Assembly (NCBI RefSeq): GCF_904846175.1 | Contig: NZ_CAJGZM010000004.1 | Coordinates: forward strand, 186,001 to 250,000 | Source of the DNA: Psychrobacter immobilis | Lineage (GTDB): Bacteria > Pseudomonadota > Gammaproteobacteria > Pseudomonadales > Moraxellaceae | DNA length: 64,000 bases | Direction of reading: 5' to 3' | Part shown: piece after piece, positions 37,612 through 46,423 of the stretch | Position numbering within the stretch: position 1 is the stretch's first letter | Layout: every line of letters begins with the position of its first letter | Program-made: the position numbers and the translations under genes | Notes under the pieces: generated by a model | Database searches by the model: none | Told to the model about the DNA's origin: nothing | What the model saw: only the letters and a program-made list of their open reading frames with translations

Positions 37612-38412
37612 ATGACGACGTTATCGACTTTAAATAAGTTTAAAAAAGACGGCACCAAATTTACCTGTCTGACCTGTTATGACGCGATGTTTGCGCGCAT
37701 GATGGACAAAGCCCAAATTGATACGATTTTGATTGGCGATAGTTTGGGCATGGTGGTGCAAGGTCATGATTCAACCTTACCTGTTACTGTCGATGACATG
37801 GCTTACCATACTGCCAATATTGCCCGTAGTAATAAGCACGCGCTTATTTTAGCTGATTTGCCGTTTATGAGTTATGTGACGCTGCCAGAAGCCGTAGCTA
37901 ATAGCCGCAAACTGATGCAGGCTGGCGCGCATGTGGTTAAAATTGAAGGTGGCAGTGAGCTTTGCGAGCTAGTCACGACTTTGGCGCAAGCAGGCACGCC
38001 CACTTGTGTACATTTAGGGCTGACACCGCAATCAGTCAATGTGTTTGGCGGTTATAAAATCCAAGGACGTGGTGACGAGGCGGCTCATAAGCTGCTTGCT
38101 GATGCCAAAGCGGTCGTTGCTGCTGGTGCGGCACTTTTGGTATTGGAATGCGTACCTGCTGAGCTTGCTAAAGCTGTGACCGAAGCGGTTGCCGTGCCGG
38201 TCATTGGTATTGGTGCTGGTGCTGATACTGATGGTCAAGTCTTAGTCATGCATGACATGCTGGGTATGGTACACGGTCGTGTACCGCGCTTTGTCCATGA
38301 CTTTTTGACCGACGAGCGTAATAGTGAGCGTAGTATTGAAGGCGCATTTGCCCTGTATCAGCAAGCGGTACGCGATGGTAGTTTTCCAACTGAGCAGCAC
38401 CAATTTAGCTAG
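37612..38412 (+). CDS. panB: 3-methyl-2-oxobutanoate hydroxymethyltransferase
   Basis: PanB makes ketopantoate from 2-oxoisovalerate and methylene-tetrahydrofolate, the first committed step to pantothenate and CoA. The 266-residue TIM barrel has [32 protein letters not shown] sequence with the metal-binding Asp, [14 protein letters not shown] and [20 protein letters not shown]. The frame runs nine codons further upstream, but ATG 37612 has a gaggg site and gives the normal length. panC follows after 72 bp. Confidence 0.96.
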   Translation: MTTLSTLNKFKKDGTKFTCLTCYDAMFARMMDKAQIDTILIGDSLGMVVQGHDSTLPVTVDDMAYHTANIARSNKHALILADLPFMSYVTLPEAVANSRKLMQAGAHVVKIEGGSELCELVTTLAQAGTPTCVHLGLTPQSVNVFGGYKIQGRGDEAAHKLLADAKAVVAAGAALLVLECVPAELAKAVTEAVAVPVIGIGAGADTDGQVLVMHDMLGMVHGRVPRFVHDFLTDERNSERSIEGAFALYQQAVRDGSFPTEQHQFS

Positions 38413-38484
38413 TCGTATTTAATTTGATATTTAATACTTTGATGATTATCAGTAGAAAAAGCTATTAGGATAAGAGTATTTACC

Positions 38485-39384
38485 ATGCCAAGTATTCATC
38501 ATCATATCTCAACCCTTCGTGCTGCCTTAAGTCCTTATCGTGGTCAGCAAGATAGCAAGCAGCGTATTGCATTAGTGCCAACGATGGGCAATCTGCATGA
38601 TGGTCATCTTGAACTGGTAAAGCTTGCCAAGCAGTATGCTGATATTGTGGTAGTGAGTATCTTTGTCAATCCTACCCAATTTGGCGTCGGTGAAGATTTT
38701 GATAGTTATCCACGCACTTTAGATGCAGATGTCGCTAAGCTTGCTACTGTTAATGCCGACTATGTATTTGCCCCAAGCATTGATGAGATGTATCCAGTAT
38801 TACCGCCATCAACGTCTGTGCGAGCGGGAGAAATCACCACCCAGCTATGTGGTCAATCGCGCCCCAATCACTTTGATGGTGTCGGCATCGTTGTTTCTAA
38901 GCTCTTTAATATCGTCCAACCTGAAGTTGCCGTATTCGGTAAAAAAGACTATCAGCAATTAGCTATTATCAAGCAAATCGTGCGTGATTTAAGCTATCCG
39001 ATTGAAATTATAGGTGCGCCTATCGTACGCGCTGCTGATGGCTTGGCATTGTCTTCGCGCAATCAATATCTAACTGAAGCTGAGCGTCGCATTGCTCCGA
39101 TGCTACATAAAGAATTGCTAAGCTTAGCGGCGCAGTTGACCGATGCTCAGCATCTCGAACAAGGGCTTGAGCCTTTATTAATAGAGACACGGGCACTCAT
39201 CACTGAGGCGGGCTTTAAGATTGATTATTTAGAAGTTAAAACGGCTCAGCTCGATTCTTTAAAGACAGATGAATCGTCTGCAACTTTCAATGCAGATCAG
39301 CAGGATTTGGTGATTTTAGTGGCTGCTTGGTTGGGCCGTGCACGTTTATTAGACAATCAGTTAGTGACGGTAAAGCTGCCGTAA
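38485..39384 (+). CDS. panC: Pantothenate synthetase
   Basis: PanC joins pantoate and beta-alanine at the cost of ATP. The 299-residue protein shows the nucleotidyltransferase motifs PTMGNLHDGHLELVKLA (HxGH-type), VVSIFVNPTQFGVGEDFDSYPRTL, FDGVGIVVSKLFNIVQPEVAVFGKKDYQQL and LALSSRNQYL (KMSKS-like). It is slightly longer than the usual 280 residues because of a loop near residues 255-270 (KTDESSATFNADQQD). It lies between panB and rapZ. Confidence 0.96.
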   Translation: MPSIHHHISTLRAALSPYRGQQDSKQRIALVPTMGNLHDGHLELVKLAKQYADIVVVSIFVNPTQFGVGEDFDSYPRTLDADVAKLATVNADYVFAPSIDEMYPVLPPSTSVRAGEITTQLCGQSRPNHFDGVGIVVSKLFNIVQPEVAVFGKKDYQQLAIIKQIVRDLSYPIEIIGAPIVRAADGLALSSRNQYLTEAERRIAPMLHKELLSLAAQLTDAQHLEQGLEPLLIETRALITEAGFKIDYLEVKTAQLDSLKTDESSATFNADQQDLVILVAAWLGRARLLDNQLVTVKLP

Positions 39385-39427
39385 TGACAGAGTAATTCGC
39401 CAGACGCAATTATTAGGATGACGGATC

Positions 39428-40447
39428 ATGAGTGCAAGTAAGGACGACAAACAAGCTAAAGCAAGTAATGATAAAGCACAGCCTCTTAATGAGAAAGCTA
39501 AGTCAAATGACAATTTAATAAAGCCTATAATTGCTAACGCAGAAAATAAAGATAGGTTAAGTATCTTGGTGGTGTCAGGGCGCTCAGGTTCGGGTAAAAC
39601 CTCAGTCCTCAATATCCTAGAAGATTTGGGTTATTATTCTATCGATAATCTGCCCTTGTCATTGGTTCCTGACGCGGCGCAAAAACTGGTCTGTGATAGT
39701 GGTATTAAACGCATCGCCTTGGGCGTTGATATTCGCACCCCGCGCGCGGACTTGTCCAATTTCTATGAAACACATGAAGCGTTAAAGCAGAGATATGGCG
39801 AAGACGCGGTCACCGTGGTATATGTGACGGCGCAAGAAGAAACCTTGGTGGCGCGCTTTAATGCTACTCGCCGCATTCATCCGCTTATGGTGCAAGATAC
39901 CAAAGGCGTAGAAAATACCGCTTATAATTTACCAGCGGCGATCGAAAGAGAAATTCAGCTTTTGCAGCCGATATTTAAGCAAGCGGATGTCAAAATTGAT
40001 ACCACTATGCTGAATATTCATCAGTTAAAAGAGCGCTTGCGTGATTATGTTGGGGTCGACAATCAAATAGTGATCAATCTGTTATCTTTTGGCTTTAAAT
40101 ACGGCAGCCCAATCGATGCAGATTTTGTCTTTGATGTGCGTATTTTGCCAAATCCACATTGGAATCCAACGTTACGAGCCGCAACCGGTCTTGACGCTGA
40201 GGTTGCTGATTTTTTTGCTGATTATCCAGAAGTATCTGAGATGACCGAAGATATTGCAAAATTTCTCAATCGTTGGTTACCTGATTTTTTACATAACAAT
40301 CGCCATACGGTCACGGTCGCTATTGGCTGTACCGGCGGTAAACATCGCTCGGTATTTATCACCAAGCATCTACAAGATAAACTGACAGCCAGCTTGCCGA
40401 AAGGTTTAACCGTTACTGCTAAGCACCGCGAAAAGCATCGTTGGTAA
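39428..40447 (+). CDS. rapZ: RNase adapter protein RapZ (YvcJ family)
   Basis: RapZ-family proteins bind nucleotides and, in E. coli, deliver the sRNA GlmZ to RNase E to control glucosamine-6-phosphate synthase. The 339-residue protein has Walker A VSGRSGSGKTSVLNILEDLGYYSIDN-type sequence at about residues 47-65, LGVDIRTPR, YVTAQEETLVARFNATRRIHPL and the C-terminal GCTGGKHRSVFITKHL motif thought to bind RNA or a metabolite. A Lys/Asn/Ala-rich extension of about 38 residues precedes the core. In many gammaproteobacteria rapZ follows ptsN; here it follows panC instead. Confidence 0.93.
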   Translation: MSASKDDKQAKASNDKAQPLNEKAKSNDNLIKPIIANAENKDRLSILVVSGRSGSGKTSVLNILEDLGYYSIDNLPLSLVPDAAQKLVCDSGIKRIALGVDIRTPRADLSNFYETHEALKQRYGEDAVTVVYVTAQEETLVARFNATRRIHPLMVQDTKGVENTAYNLPAAIEREIQLLQPIFKQADVKIDTTMLNIHQLKERLRDYVGVDNQIVINLLSFGFKYGSPIDADFVFDVRILPNPHWNPTLRAATGLDAEVADFFADYPEVSEMTEDIAKFLNRWLPDFLHNNRHTVTVAIGCTGGKHRSVFITKHLQDKLTASLPKGLTVTAKHREKHRW

Positions 40448-40558
40448 TGCTTTCTTTGTAGCTAAAATTCATAAGCTACAACGTATAAATGGCAAAAATG
40501 CTATTAAATTTATGATTTACTATCTATTATTTATTATCTCGAAACATGGAAAGCTTTT

Positions 40559-41071
40559 ATGATTGACTGGTCAGAACAAGATATGCGCGTCTCGCGCACA
40601 GAGCTCAAAAAAGCTCATGAGCGCCTGCAACAGTTGTCGATACCGCTTGCCAGCTTATCGAAAAAACAACTTAAAGCCTTACCCGCTAGCGATTATTTTA
40701 TGGCGGAATTAATGGCGCTTGCCGATATCACCAGCGCTAATGCTCGCAATCGCCAGACCAAACGTGTTGGCAAGCTTATGATTGAAGAAAATCGCCATGA
40801 ACTGATAAAAGCGTTATTTGATGCATATTTTCCTAAAGAGCAAGTTTCTAAAATAGAGAGCTGGTCTGAGCGCTTAAATATCAACGACGAAGGTACGCTT
40901 AAGCAGTTCGTCAAACAATATAAAGCCTCAGAGCAGCATAGTATGTATCAGCTATTGCTCTGGATTGAGTACGCTAAGCATACCAACGATGAGGAGCTGA
41001 TGGCAGAATCAAAAGCAGATTTGGCCAGTTATATTCGTGAAGTCGCTATTTTAACGAATCTAAAAAAATAG
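40559..41071 (+). CDS. darP: Ribosome-associated protein DarP/YjgA (DUF615)
   Basis: DarP (YjgA) associates with late 50S ribosomal precursors and helps assemble the peptidyl-transferase region. The 170-residue, highly charged helical protein shows the family pattern: WSEQDMRVSRTELKKAHERLQ at the start, ALPASDYFMAELMAL, and ARNRQTKRVGKLM. Length is typical. It is 111 bp after rapZ and ends in a bidirectional terminator shared with dsbA. Confidence 0.88.
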   Translation: MIDWSEQDMRVSRTELKKAHERLQQLSIPLASLSKKQLKALPASDYFMAELMALADITSANARNRQTKRVGKLMIEENRHELIKALFDAYFPKEQVSKIESWSERLNINDEGTLKQFVKQYKASEQHSMYQLLLWIEYAKHTNDEELMAESKADLASYIREVAILTNLKK

Positions 41072-41144
41072 CGATAAGAGATATTTGCTAGCAAAGTTGG
41101 CTAGTGGTTACCTATAAAACACTAAAGATAGAAGACTAAAATAC

Positions 41145-41176
41145 AAAAAAGCCAATCAGTAAAGATTGGCTTTTTT
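41145..41176. terminator. Bidirectional terminator between darP and dsbA
   Basis: Stem aaaaaagccaatc / gattggctttttt with a 6-base loop between converging genes. Confidence 0.9.
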
Positions 41177-41238
41177 AATTGATCAGAAATAGCGTTGCAC
41201 TTGGTGTTTTAATCTAGGTTTTTCTAAAAATACTAAGG

Positions 41239-41859
41239 CTATTTTTTCTCTGCGCGTACTTTATCAACCAAATAATCTACTACTTTAGGGACAGTGGCGC
41301 TTTCACCAGTGACCACATACTTACCTTGTACGACAACCGCTGGTACGCCTGATAACTGATAACGCTTAGCGCCTGCTTGTGAGCGACCGATTTTGGTACC
41401 AACAGCAAATGAGTTATATAGGCTGTTGAATTTCTTTTCGTTCACGCCTTTAGACGCATACCATTTGCTGAGTGACGCTTGGTCAAATAATTGCTTGCCA
41501 TCTTTATGCACCGCATCAAATAGCGCATCATGGGTTTTGTTTTCATAACCTAATAACTGAGCCGCATAGAAACCACGGGCACTGGCTTCCCAAACTGGGT
41601 TCAGCGCTGCTGGAGTTTTGAAGAAGGCCACGTCTTTACCTTTGTTTTTTGCCCATTTTTCCATATGCGGATTTAAGACGTTACAATGCGGGCAGCCATA
41701 CCAGAAAAATTCACGCACAATGATAGCATCACCGCTGATTTTTTCTGGGTTGTCTAGCACGCGGTAGTCTTTTCCTGCGACATAGTTGGCGGCTTGAGCG
41801 CCCATATTGGCAAGCCCAATTGCACAAGCCAGACCAGTCAATGCGATGATACGTTTCAT
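41239..41859 (-). CDS. dsbA: Periplasmic thiol:disulfide interchange protein DsbA
   Basis: DsbA introduces disulfide bonds into exported proteins and is reoxidised by DsbB. The 206-residue precursor has a signal peptide (MKRIIALTGLACAIGLA, cleavage after AQA near residue 23), the thioredoxin-fold active site FFWYGCPHCN with Cys56 and Cys59, and the cis-Pro region LSGVPAVVVQGKY. The frame is open for 58 more codons upstream (to 42033), but only ATG 41859 gives a signal peptide and has an aaggaac site. It stands alone as a reverse-strand unit. Confidence 0.95.
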   Translation of the reverse strand: MKRIIALTGLACAIGLANMGAQAANYVAGKDYRVLDNPEKISGDAIIVREFFWYGCPHCNVLNPHMEKWAKNKGKDVAFFKTPAALNPVWEASARGFYAAQLLGYENKTHDALFDAVHKDGKQLFDQASLSKWYASKGVNEKKFNSLYNSFAVGTKIGRSQAGAKRYQLSGVPAVVVQGKYVVTGESATVPKVVDYLVDKVRAEKK

Positions 41860-42403
41860 ACTTGTTCCTTGAGGTGTCAAAATTTGGAATGTTTGGTTTA
41901 GACGTCTTGATTCAGCAGTTTTTAGCGTATTGATATAGGTTTCAACGTAAATCGGCGGCAATACGTCGCTTAAATCGATCTCGTTAAATCTACCTACAAC
42001 AGAGTACTGCCTATAATAGCGTAAAATGCCCATAGTTGTGAACCCGATTCTTAACTAACGGTTGTAAAGCTGTGAGCTATTATTTAAGGTAGCTTACTTA
42101 TCATTTTTAAGTTGAAGCTTATTAAGTTTTATCATGTTAAGTAGAGTCGTTAATTGAAGCCATTAATTAAAGCCTTTCTAGAAACGTCAAAAACAGCAAG
42201 GCTATTTTTTTTCTTGCTTTTATAAAATTCTGACGCTTAATAATAGTGCTACTTAAGTAGTTGATAAAACCTTGCTTATGTCTAAACGATTCACAGTCGG
42301 TGACGATGTACTGACGACAAAGTTGCCGCTCTCATGCTAATATTGAGCCTATCATCATAACTCTGCACGATAATAATTATAATACCCATAAAGGAAAAAT
42401 CCT
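41860..42403. other. dsbA-ubiG divergent intergenic region
   Basis: About 540 bp. The first 174 bp are open in frame with dsbA but do not look coding. The rest is AT-rich with short imperfect repeats (gttaattgaagcc, attaattaaagcc). I see no RNA gene. The divergent promoters for dsbA and ubiG must lie here. Confidence 0.5.
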
Positions 42404-43291
42404 ATGAGCCAATCTTCATCTTCTGCCCAGCCTGTGAATCACCAAGAAAACAATCCTATGAACAATGATATCGATGTTAATAACACCAACGATATTAGCA
42501 ATGTTAACAATGCTGCTAGCAAATTTAACCAAAACACGGCTATCAATGTCGATGCCAGTGAAGTAGAAAAATTCAATAACTTGGCGAGCGAGTGGTGGAA
42601 TAAGACTGGCGCATTTGCCACCTTACACGAAATCAATCCGCTACGTCTTAACTGGATAGAAGAAAACGTTAAGCGCGGCTTTATAAGTGCTGATAGCGAT
42701 AAAACGGCAGAGATGGGTTTAGCGGGTAAAAAAGTCCTTGATGTCGGTTGCGGTGGCGGTATTTTGTCAGAATCAATGGCACGTCGCGGCGCTGATGTCA
42801 CCGGTATCGACCTCGGTACCGAAAATCTAAAAGCAGCGGCCTTACATGCTGAGCAAAGTAACTTAAAGGACACCCTGCGTTATCAGCATATTCCTATTGA
42901 GCAATTAGCTGCTACCCATGCCGGTCAGTTCGATGTCGTGACCTGTATGGAGATGCTTGAGCATGTGCCAGACCCAACTGCCATCGTCGAGGCTTGTTTT
43001 GCGCTATTAGCGCCGGGCGGCGTTTGTGTGCTATCAACGATTAACCGCAACCCTAAATCGTACCTGTTTGCCATCGTTGGGGCAGAGTATGTATTGCGCT
43101 TGCTTGATCGCGGTACTCATGATTACGCCAAATTTATCACTCCAGCTGAGTTAGATAACATGGCGGTCAATGCAGGTTTTACCCGTCAAGACATCATCGG
43201 TCTGCATTATAATCCATTGACCAAGCGTTATTGGTTGGCACAAAATGTTGATGTTAATTATATGACGGCGGTACAAAAATCACTGGCGTAA
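42404..43291 (+). CDS. ubiG: Ubiquinone biosynthesis O-methyltransferase
   Basis: UbiG performs both O-methylations of the ubiquinone ring. The 295-residue protein has a SAM-binding motif KKVLDVGCGGGILSESMARRG, acidic VTGIDLGTEN, and the UbiG-type lead-in KFNNLASEWWNKTGAFATLHEINPLRLNWI. About 48 residues before the core are Asn/Ser-rich and not found in E. coli UbiG (240 residues); an internal ATG at 42458 would remove part of this. mupP and yciK follow on the same strand, an operon order also found in Pseudomonas. Confidence 0.95.
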   Translation: MSQSSSSAQPVNHQENNPMNNDIDVNNTNDISNVNNAASKFNQNTAINVDASEVEKFNNLASEWWNKTGAFATLHEINPLRLNWIEENVKRGFISADSDKTAEMGLAGKKVLDVGCGGGILSESMARRGADVTGIDLGTENLKAAALHAEQSNLKDTLRYQHIPIEQLAATHAGQFDVVTCMEMLEHVPDPTAIVEACFALLAPGGVCVLSTINRNPKSYLFAIVGAEYVLRLLDRGTHDYAKFITPAELDNMAVNAGFTRQDIIGLHYNPLTKRYWLAQNVDVNYMTAVQKSLA

Positions 43292-43352
43292 ATCGTCTTT
43301 TATAAGTATTCCTTTTTGACCATTTTTTAAATTATTATTAAGAGCGCCTGTT

Positions 43353-44063
43353 ATGAGCCAATTTGTAAAAGCTGTCTTGTTCGACCTTGATGGCACATTA
43401 ATCGATACTGCCGCCGACTTCGTGCGCATTATTGGTAAAATGAGCAGTGAAAATGATTGGCAAGCGCCACCTGAAGCCGAAATTCGTGAGCAAGTCTCTG
43501 CGGGTGCCACGGCGATGGTACAGCTGATGCTGCGTCATAATGACCAGCTTGAGGTCAGTGAAGCTGAGCTAATAGCGTTTCGTCAGCAGTTCTTAGACGA
43601 TTATGAAGCAGATATATGTGTTGATAGTTGTGTTTTTAATGAGCTTGAAGAGGTACTGCGCGTATTAGAAGAAAAAGGCGTGCCATGGGGCATCGTCACC
43701 AATAAGCCGCGTTATCTTGCTGAGCTTCTGTTAGAAAAAATGCAATTAGACGAGCGCTGTGCGGTGCTAGTGTGTCCGGATGACGTATCGCGTTCTAAAC
43801 CCGATCCAGAGCCGATGTATGTAGCGCTAGAAAAACTTGCTATCCCGCGCGGTGCCGCTGAAAGCGTGCTTTATGTCGGCGATCATATACGCGATATCGA
43901 AGCGGGCAAGGCTGCGGGTATGCCGACTATCTTAGCCGCTTATGGCTATATTCCGCCAGAAGATCAAGGCAACTTAAAAAAATGGGGCGCAGACTATATT
44001 ACCGAAACCCCTGCAGACTTGAATAAGTTATTACTTTCTTCTGGCAAGTTCGACTATTTATAA
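43353..44063 (+). CDS. mupP: HAD-family phosphatase, probable N-acetylmuramic acid 6-phosphate phosphatase
   Basis: This 236-residue HAD hydrolase has the nucleophile motif VLFDLDGTLIDTAADF (Asp11, Asp13), motif II/III segments GIVTNKPR and RSKPDPEPMYVAL, and motif IV YVGDHIRDIEAGKAAGM. It is often annotated as phosphoglycolate phosphatase (Gph). The placement directly between ubiG and a YciK-type SDR matches Pseudomonas mupP, whose product dephosphorylates MurNAc 6-phosphate in the AmgK/MurU peptidoglycan-recycling route. I prefer MupP on that context; sequence alone does not exclude a phosphoglycolate role. Confidence 0.75.
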   Translation: MSQFVKAVLFDLDGTLIDTAADFVRIIGKMSSENDWQAPPEAEIREQVSAGATAMVQLMLRHNDQLEVSEAELIAFRQQFLDDYEADICVDSCVFNELEEVLRVLEEKGVPWGIVTNKPRYLAELLLEKMQLDERCAVLVCPDDVSRSKPDPEPMYVALEKLAIPRGAAESVLYVGDHIRDIEAGKAAGMPTILAAYGYIPPEDQGNLKKWGADYITETPADLNKLLLSSGKFDYL

Positions 44064-44152
44064 AACAAATAAGCCTTATAAAGAAAATAAACCCTTTATC
44101 GAAATAGCTATTAAGCACCCTACCTATTAAATAATAAGCAGTGAGTAATGCC

Positions 44153-44989
44153 ATGAGTGACAATACTAATCAGCCTACTAGCCAACAACAGCTGCAATCA
44201 GCAGCGCAATCTTCTGTGCCATCTCTATCGCACGACGATATTCGTAATTTTGTGCCGCCTGATAACTGTTTAGATGGTAAGACCATCTTGGTAACGGGTG
44301 CCGGTGACGGTATCGGTCGTGTTGCCGCCTTAACCTATGCGCGTTATGGTGCGACGGTATTATTGTTGGGGCGTACCAGTAGCAAACTTGAATACGTTTA
44401 TGATGAAATCGAGAGCTTTGGTGGTAAGCAGCCCGCCATGTTACCGATGAATCTAGAAGGCGCAACCTATGCTGAGATGCAAAAACTAGAGAATTTGATT
44501 GCTAAAGAAGTCGGTCAACTTGATGGTATCTTGCATAATGCGGGCATATTGGGCACCTTGACGCCACTTGAGATGTACGATGTCGATATGTTTGCCCAAG
44601 TAATGAAGGTTAATTTTACTTCTACCTTTATGCTCACGCAAGCCCTGCTGCCTTTACTTAAGGACGCCACTCATGGTTCTATTGTTTTTACTTCTAGTAG
44701 CGTTGGCACCCATCCTCGCGCGTTTTGGGGCGCATATGCGCTGTCCAAGCAAGCGGTAGAAGGTATGAGCGATATTTTTACCCAAGAAACGCAAAATACC
44801 ACTAACTTGCGCTTTAACTGTATCAATCCCGGCGGCACCCGTACCAATATGCGCGCCCATGCTTTTCCCGGTGAAAATCCGATGAGCCTGAAAACTCCTG
44901 AGGATATTATGGGCGGCTATGTGTTTTTGATGAGTGATGAAAGCATCGGCGTACGCGGTCAAGTAGTTGAGCTCCAACCAAAAGACTAA
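44153..44989 (+). CDS. yciK: YciK-family short-chain dehydrogenase/reductase
   Basis: This 278-residue classical SDR has the cofactor motif ILVTGAGDGIGRVAALTYARYG, HNAGILG, catalytic Ser in SIVFTSSSVGTHPRAFW and Tyr-x3-Lys in GAYALSKQAVEGM. The LLGRTSSKLEYVYDEIES stretch is typical of YciK. The substrate is unknown even in E. coli. About 45 residues rich in Gln and Ser precede the core. GTG 44141 is an alternative start. It is the last gene of the ubiG-mupP-yciK group. Confidence 0.85.
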   Translation: MSDNTNQPTSQQQLQSAAQSSVPSLSHDDIRNFVPPDNCLDGKTILVTGAGDGIGRVAALTYARYGATVLLLGRTSSKLEYVYDEIESFGGKQPAMLPMNLEGATYAEMQKLENLIAKEVGQLDGILHNAGILGTLTPLEMYDVDMFAQVMKVNFTSTFMLTQALLPLLKDATHGSIVFTSSSVGTHPRAFWGAYALSKQAVEGMSDIFTQETQNTTNLRFNCINPGGTRTNMRAHAFPGENPMSLKTPEDIMGGYVFLMSDESIGVRGQVVELQPKD

Positions 44990-45146
44990 TTTTCATCTAC
45001 AGTTCTATTGAGCAATAATTTCATAGCTATTTTTATCATTGATAAAACCGCTTATTTGTTGAAATAAGCGGCATATAACCCCATCTATTTGTTATTAAAG
45101 ACTTTTATAAAAATTTAAGTATGACTAATAAAAATAGGATGAGATT

Positions 45147-45413
45147 ATGGCAGGTGGTTGGTCAAGAGATGGGGCAGAGCATGAGCAAATGGATGCGACT
45201 GTCAACGATGCGTTAGAACGCGCACGGCGAGCGCTGCCAACGGGTAAAAGCGCTGAGTTTTGCGATGAGTGTGGCAACCCGATTCCAGAAGCGCGGCGTA
45301 TTGCCGTGCCGGGCGTGCAGCACTGCGTCGGCTGTCAGTCGCAACTGGAACAAGAAGCAAAGGCGACTGAATTATTTAATCGCCGCGGTAGTAAAGACAG
45401 CCAATTACGTTAG
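45147..45413 (+). CDS. Small DksA/TraR-type zinc-finger protein
   Basis: This 88-residue protein has a C4 zinc finger EFCDECGNPIPEARRIAVPG ... HCVGCQSQLE (CxxC-x17-CxxC) near its C-terminus, as in TraR and YbiI. It lacks the long coiled coil of full DksA, like plasmid TraR-type proteins that bind RNA polymerase in its secondary channel. A role in transcription control is inferred. An aggatgag site precedes the ATG at 45147. The gene stands alone, followed by the second palindromic repeat element. Confidence 0.85.
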   Translation: MAGGWSRDGAEHEQMDATVNDALERARRALPTGKSAEFCDECGNPIPEARRIAVPGVQHCVGCQSQLEQEAKATELFNRRGSKDSQLR

Positions 45414-45445
45414 TTTTAGGTATAAAGCATTCAACGTTAAAGTAA

Positions 45446-45587
45446 TATAGTAGCTTCACTTTAAAAACGATACAGTGCGACTGAGATGAATTTTTCGTAG
45501 CCTCTGTGATAAGGGCAAGCAAGGAAAATTTATACCAGTCGCACATGGATATTAACGTATCGATTTTATTTCAAACTGACGATAGTT
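45446..45587. repeat. Palindromic intergenic repeat element, copy B
   Basis: About 140 bp that matches copy A (5631-5770) in ends (atatagt ... actgacgata), in the flanking taaaaacgatac / gtatcgat pair and in the core gtagcctctgt ... gcaagcaaggaaaat. Its inner stem is different in sequence, with gtgcgactg pairing perfectly with cagtcgcac. It lies between the zinc-finger gene and the terminator shared with ompR. Confidence 0.65.
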
Positions 45588-45595
45588 AGAACAAT

Positions 45596-45629
45596 AAAAA
45601 ACCCTGCACATTGATTGCAGGGTTTTTTT
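45596..45629. terminator. Bidirectional terminator between zinc-finger gene and ompR
   Basis: Stem aaaaaccctgca / tgcagggttttt with a 7-base loop between converging genes. Confidence 0.9.
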
Positions 45630-45664
45630 ATGGCATTGAATATTATCAATATTAAACGCTAAAC

Positions 45665-46423
45665 CTATTCGCTCTTAGCGGATTCTACTTCTGCTTCATC
45701 TGGTACGAATACATAACCTACGCCCCAAACGGTCTGGATATAACGCGCTTGTGAAGGGTTGTCTTCAATTAAGCGGCGCAAACGTGACACTTGCACGTCG
45801 ATAGAGCGCTCCATCGCACCCCATTCACGACCACGGGCAAGGTTCATCAATTTATCACGTGTCAATGGCTCACGTGGATGTTGCACCAAGGCTTTTAATA
45901 CCGAGAATTCACCGGTTGTTAAAGTAACCACATTGCCATCACGTTTAAGGGTACGAGTCGATAAATCAAGTGTCCATGGTCCAAATTCAACCACTTCAAG
46001 TTGATGGCTTGGCGCACCCGGCAACTCACGATTTTGGCGACGCAGCACCGCTTTGATACGAGCCAATAGCTCTTTTGGATTAAAGGGCTTTGGCAGATAA
46101 TCATCAGCGCCTGCTTCAAGTCCAGCGATACGATCGGCATCGCCACCTTTAGCCGTCAGCATGATAATCGGAATATCGCCATTGTCTTCACGCAAGCGCT
46201 TACAGATACTGATACCGTCTTCGCCTGGCAACATCAAATCTAAAACCACCAATGAGAACAGCTCACGCTGTAGCAATTTGTCCATCTGATTGCCATCATG
46301 AGCCGTACGAACGATAAAACCATCGTCTTCTAGAAAGCGTTGTAATAAAGAGCGCAAACGTGCATCGTCATCAACGACTAAAATGCGCTGGTTTAGGGTG
46401 TCAGGGCTGTTATTGTCTGTCAT
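45665..46423 (-). CDS. ompR: Response regulator OmpR
   Basis: OmpR is the response regulator of the envelope/osmotic EnvZ-OmpR system. The 252-residue protein has a receiver domain with RILVVDDDARLRSLL, phosphoacceptor Asp62 in VVLDLMLPGEDG and MLTAKG, and a winged-helix domain with SVLKALVQHPREPLTRDKLMNLARG and QTVWGVGYVFVPDE. Similarity to E. coli OmpR is strong over the whole length. In most relatives envZ directly follows ompR; here the gene ends at a terminator and no sensor kinase is near, so its partner must be elsewhere or different. Confidence 0.93.
   Translation of the reverse strand: MTDNNSPDTLNQRILVVDDDARLRSLLQRFLEDDGFIVRTAHDGNQMDKLLQRELFSLVVLDLMLPGEDGISICKRLREDNGDIPIIMLTAKGGDADRIAGLEAGADDYLPKPFNPKELLARIKAVLRRQNRELPGAPSHQLEVVEFGPWTLDLSTRTLKRDGNVVTLTTGEFSVLKALVQHPREPLTRDKLMNLARGREWGAMERSIDVQVSRLRRLIEDNPSQARYIQTVWGVGYVFVPDEAEVESAKSE

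Noticed and set aside
41860..42033. 58-codon N-terminal extension of DsbA
   Set aside because: It would place the signal peptide in the interior; ATG 41859 has a ribosome binding site and a proper signal sequence.
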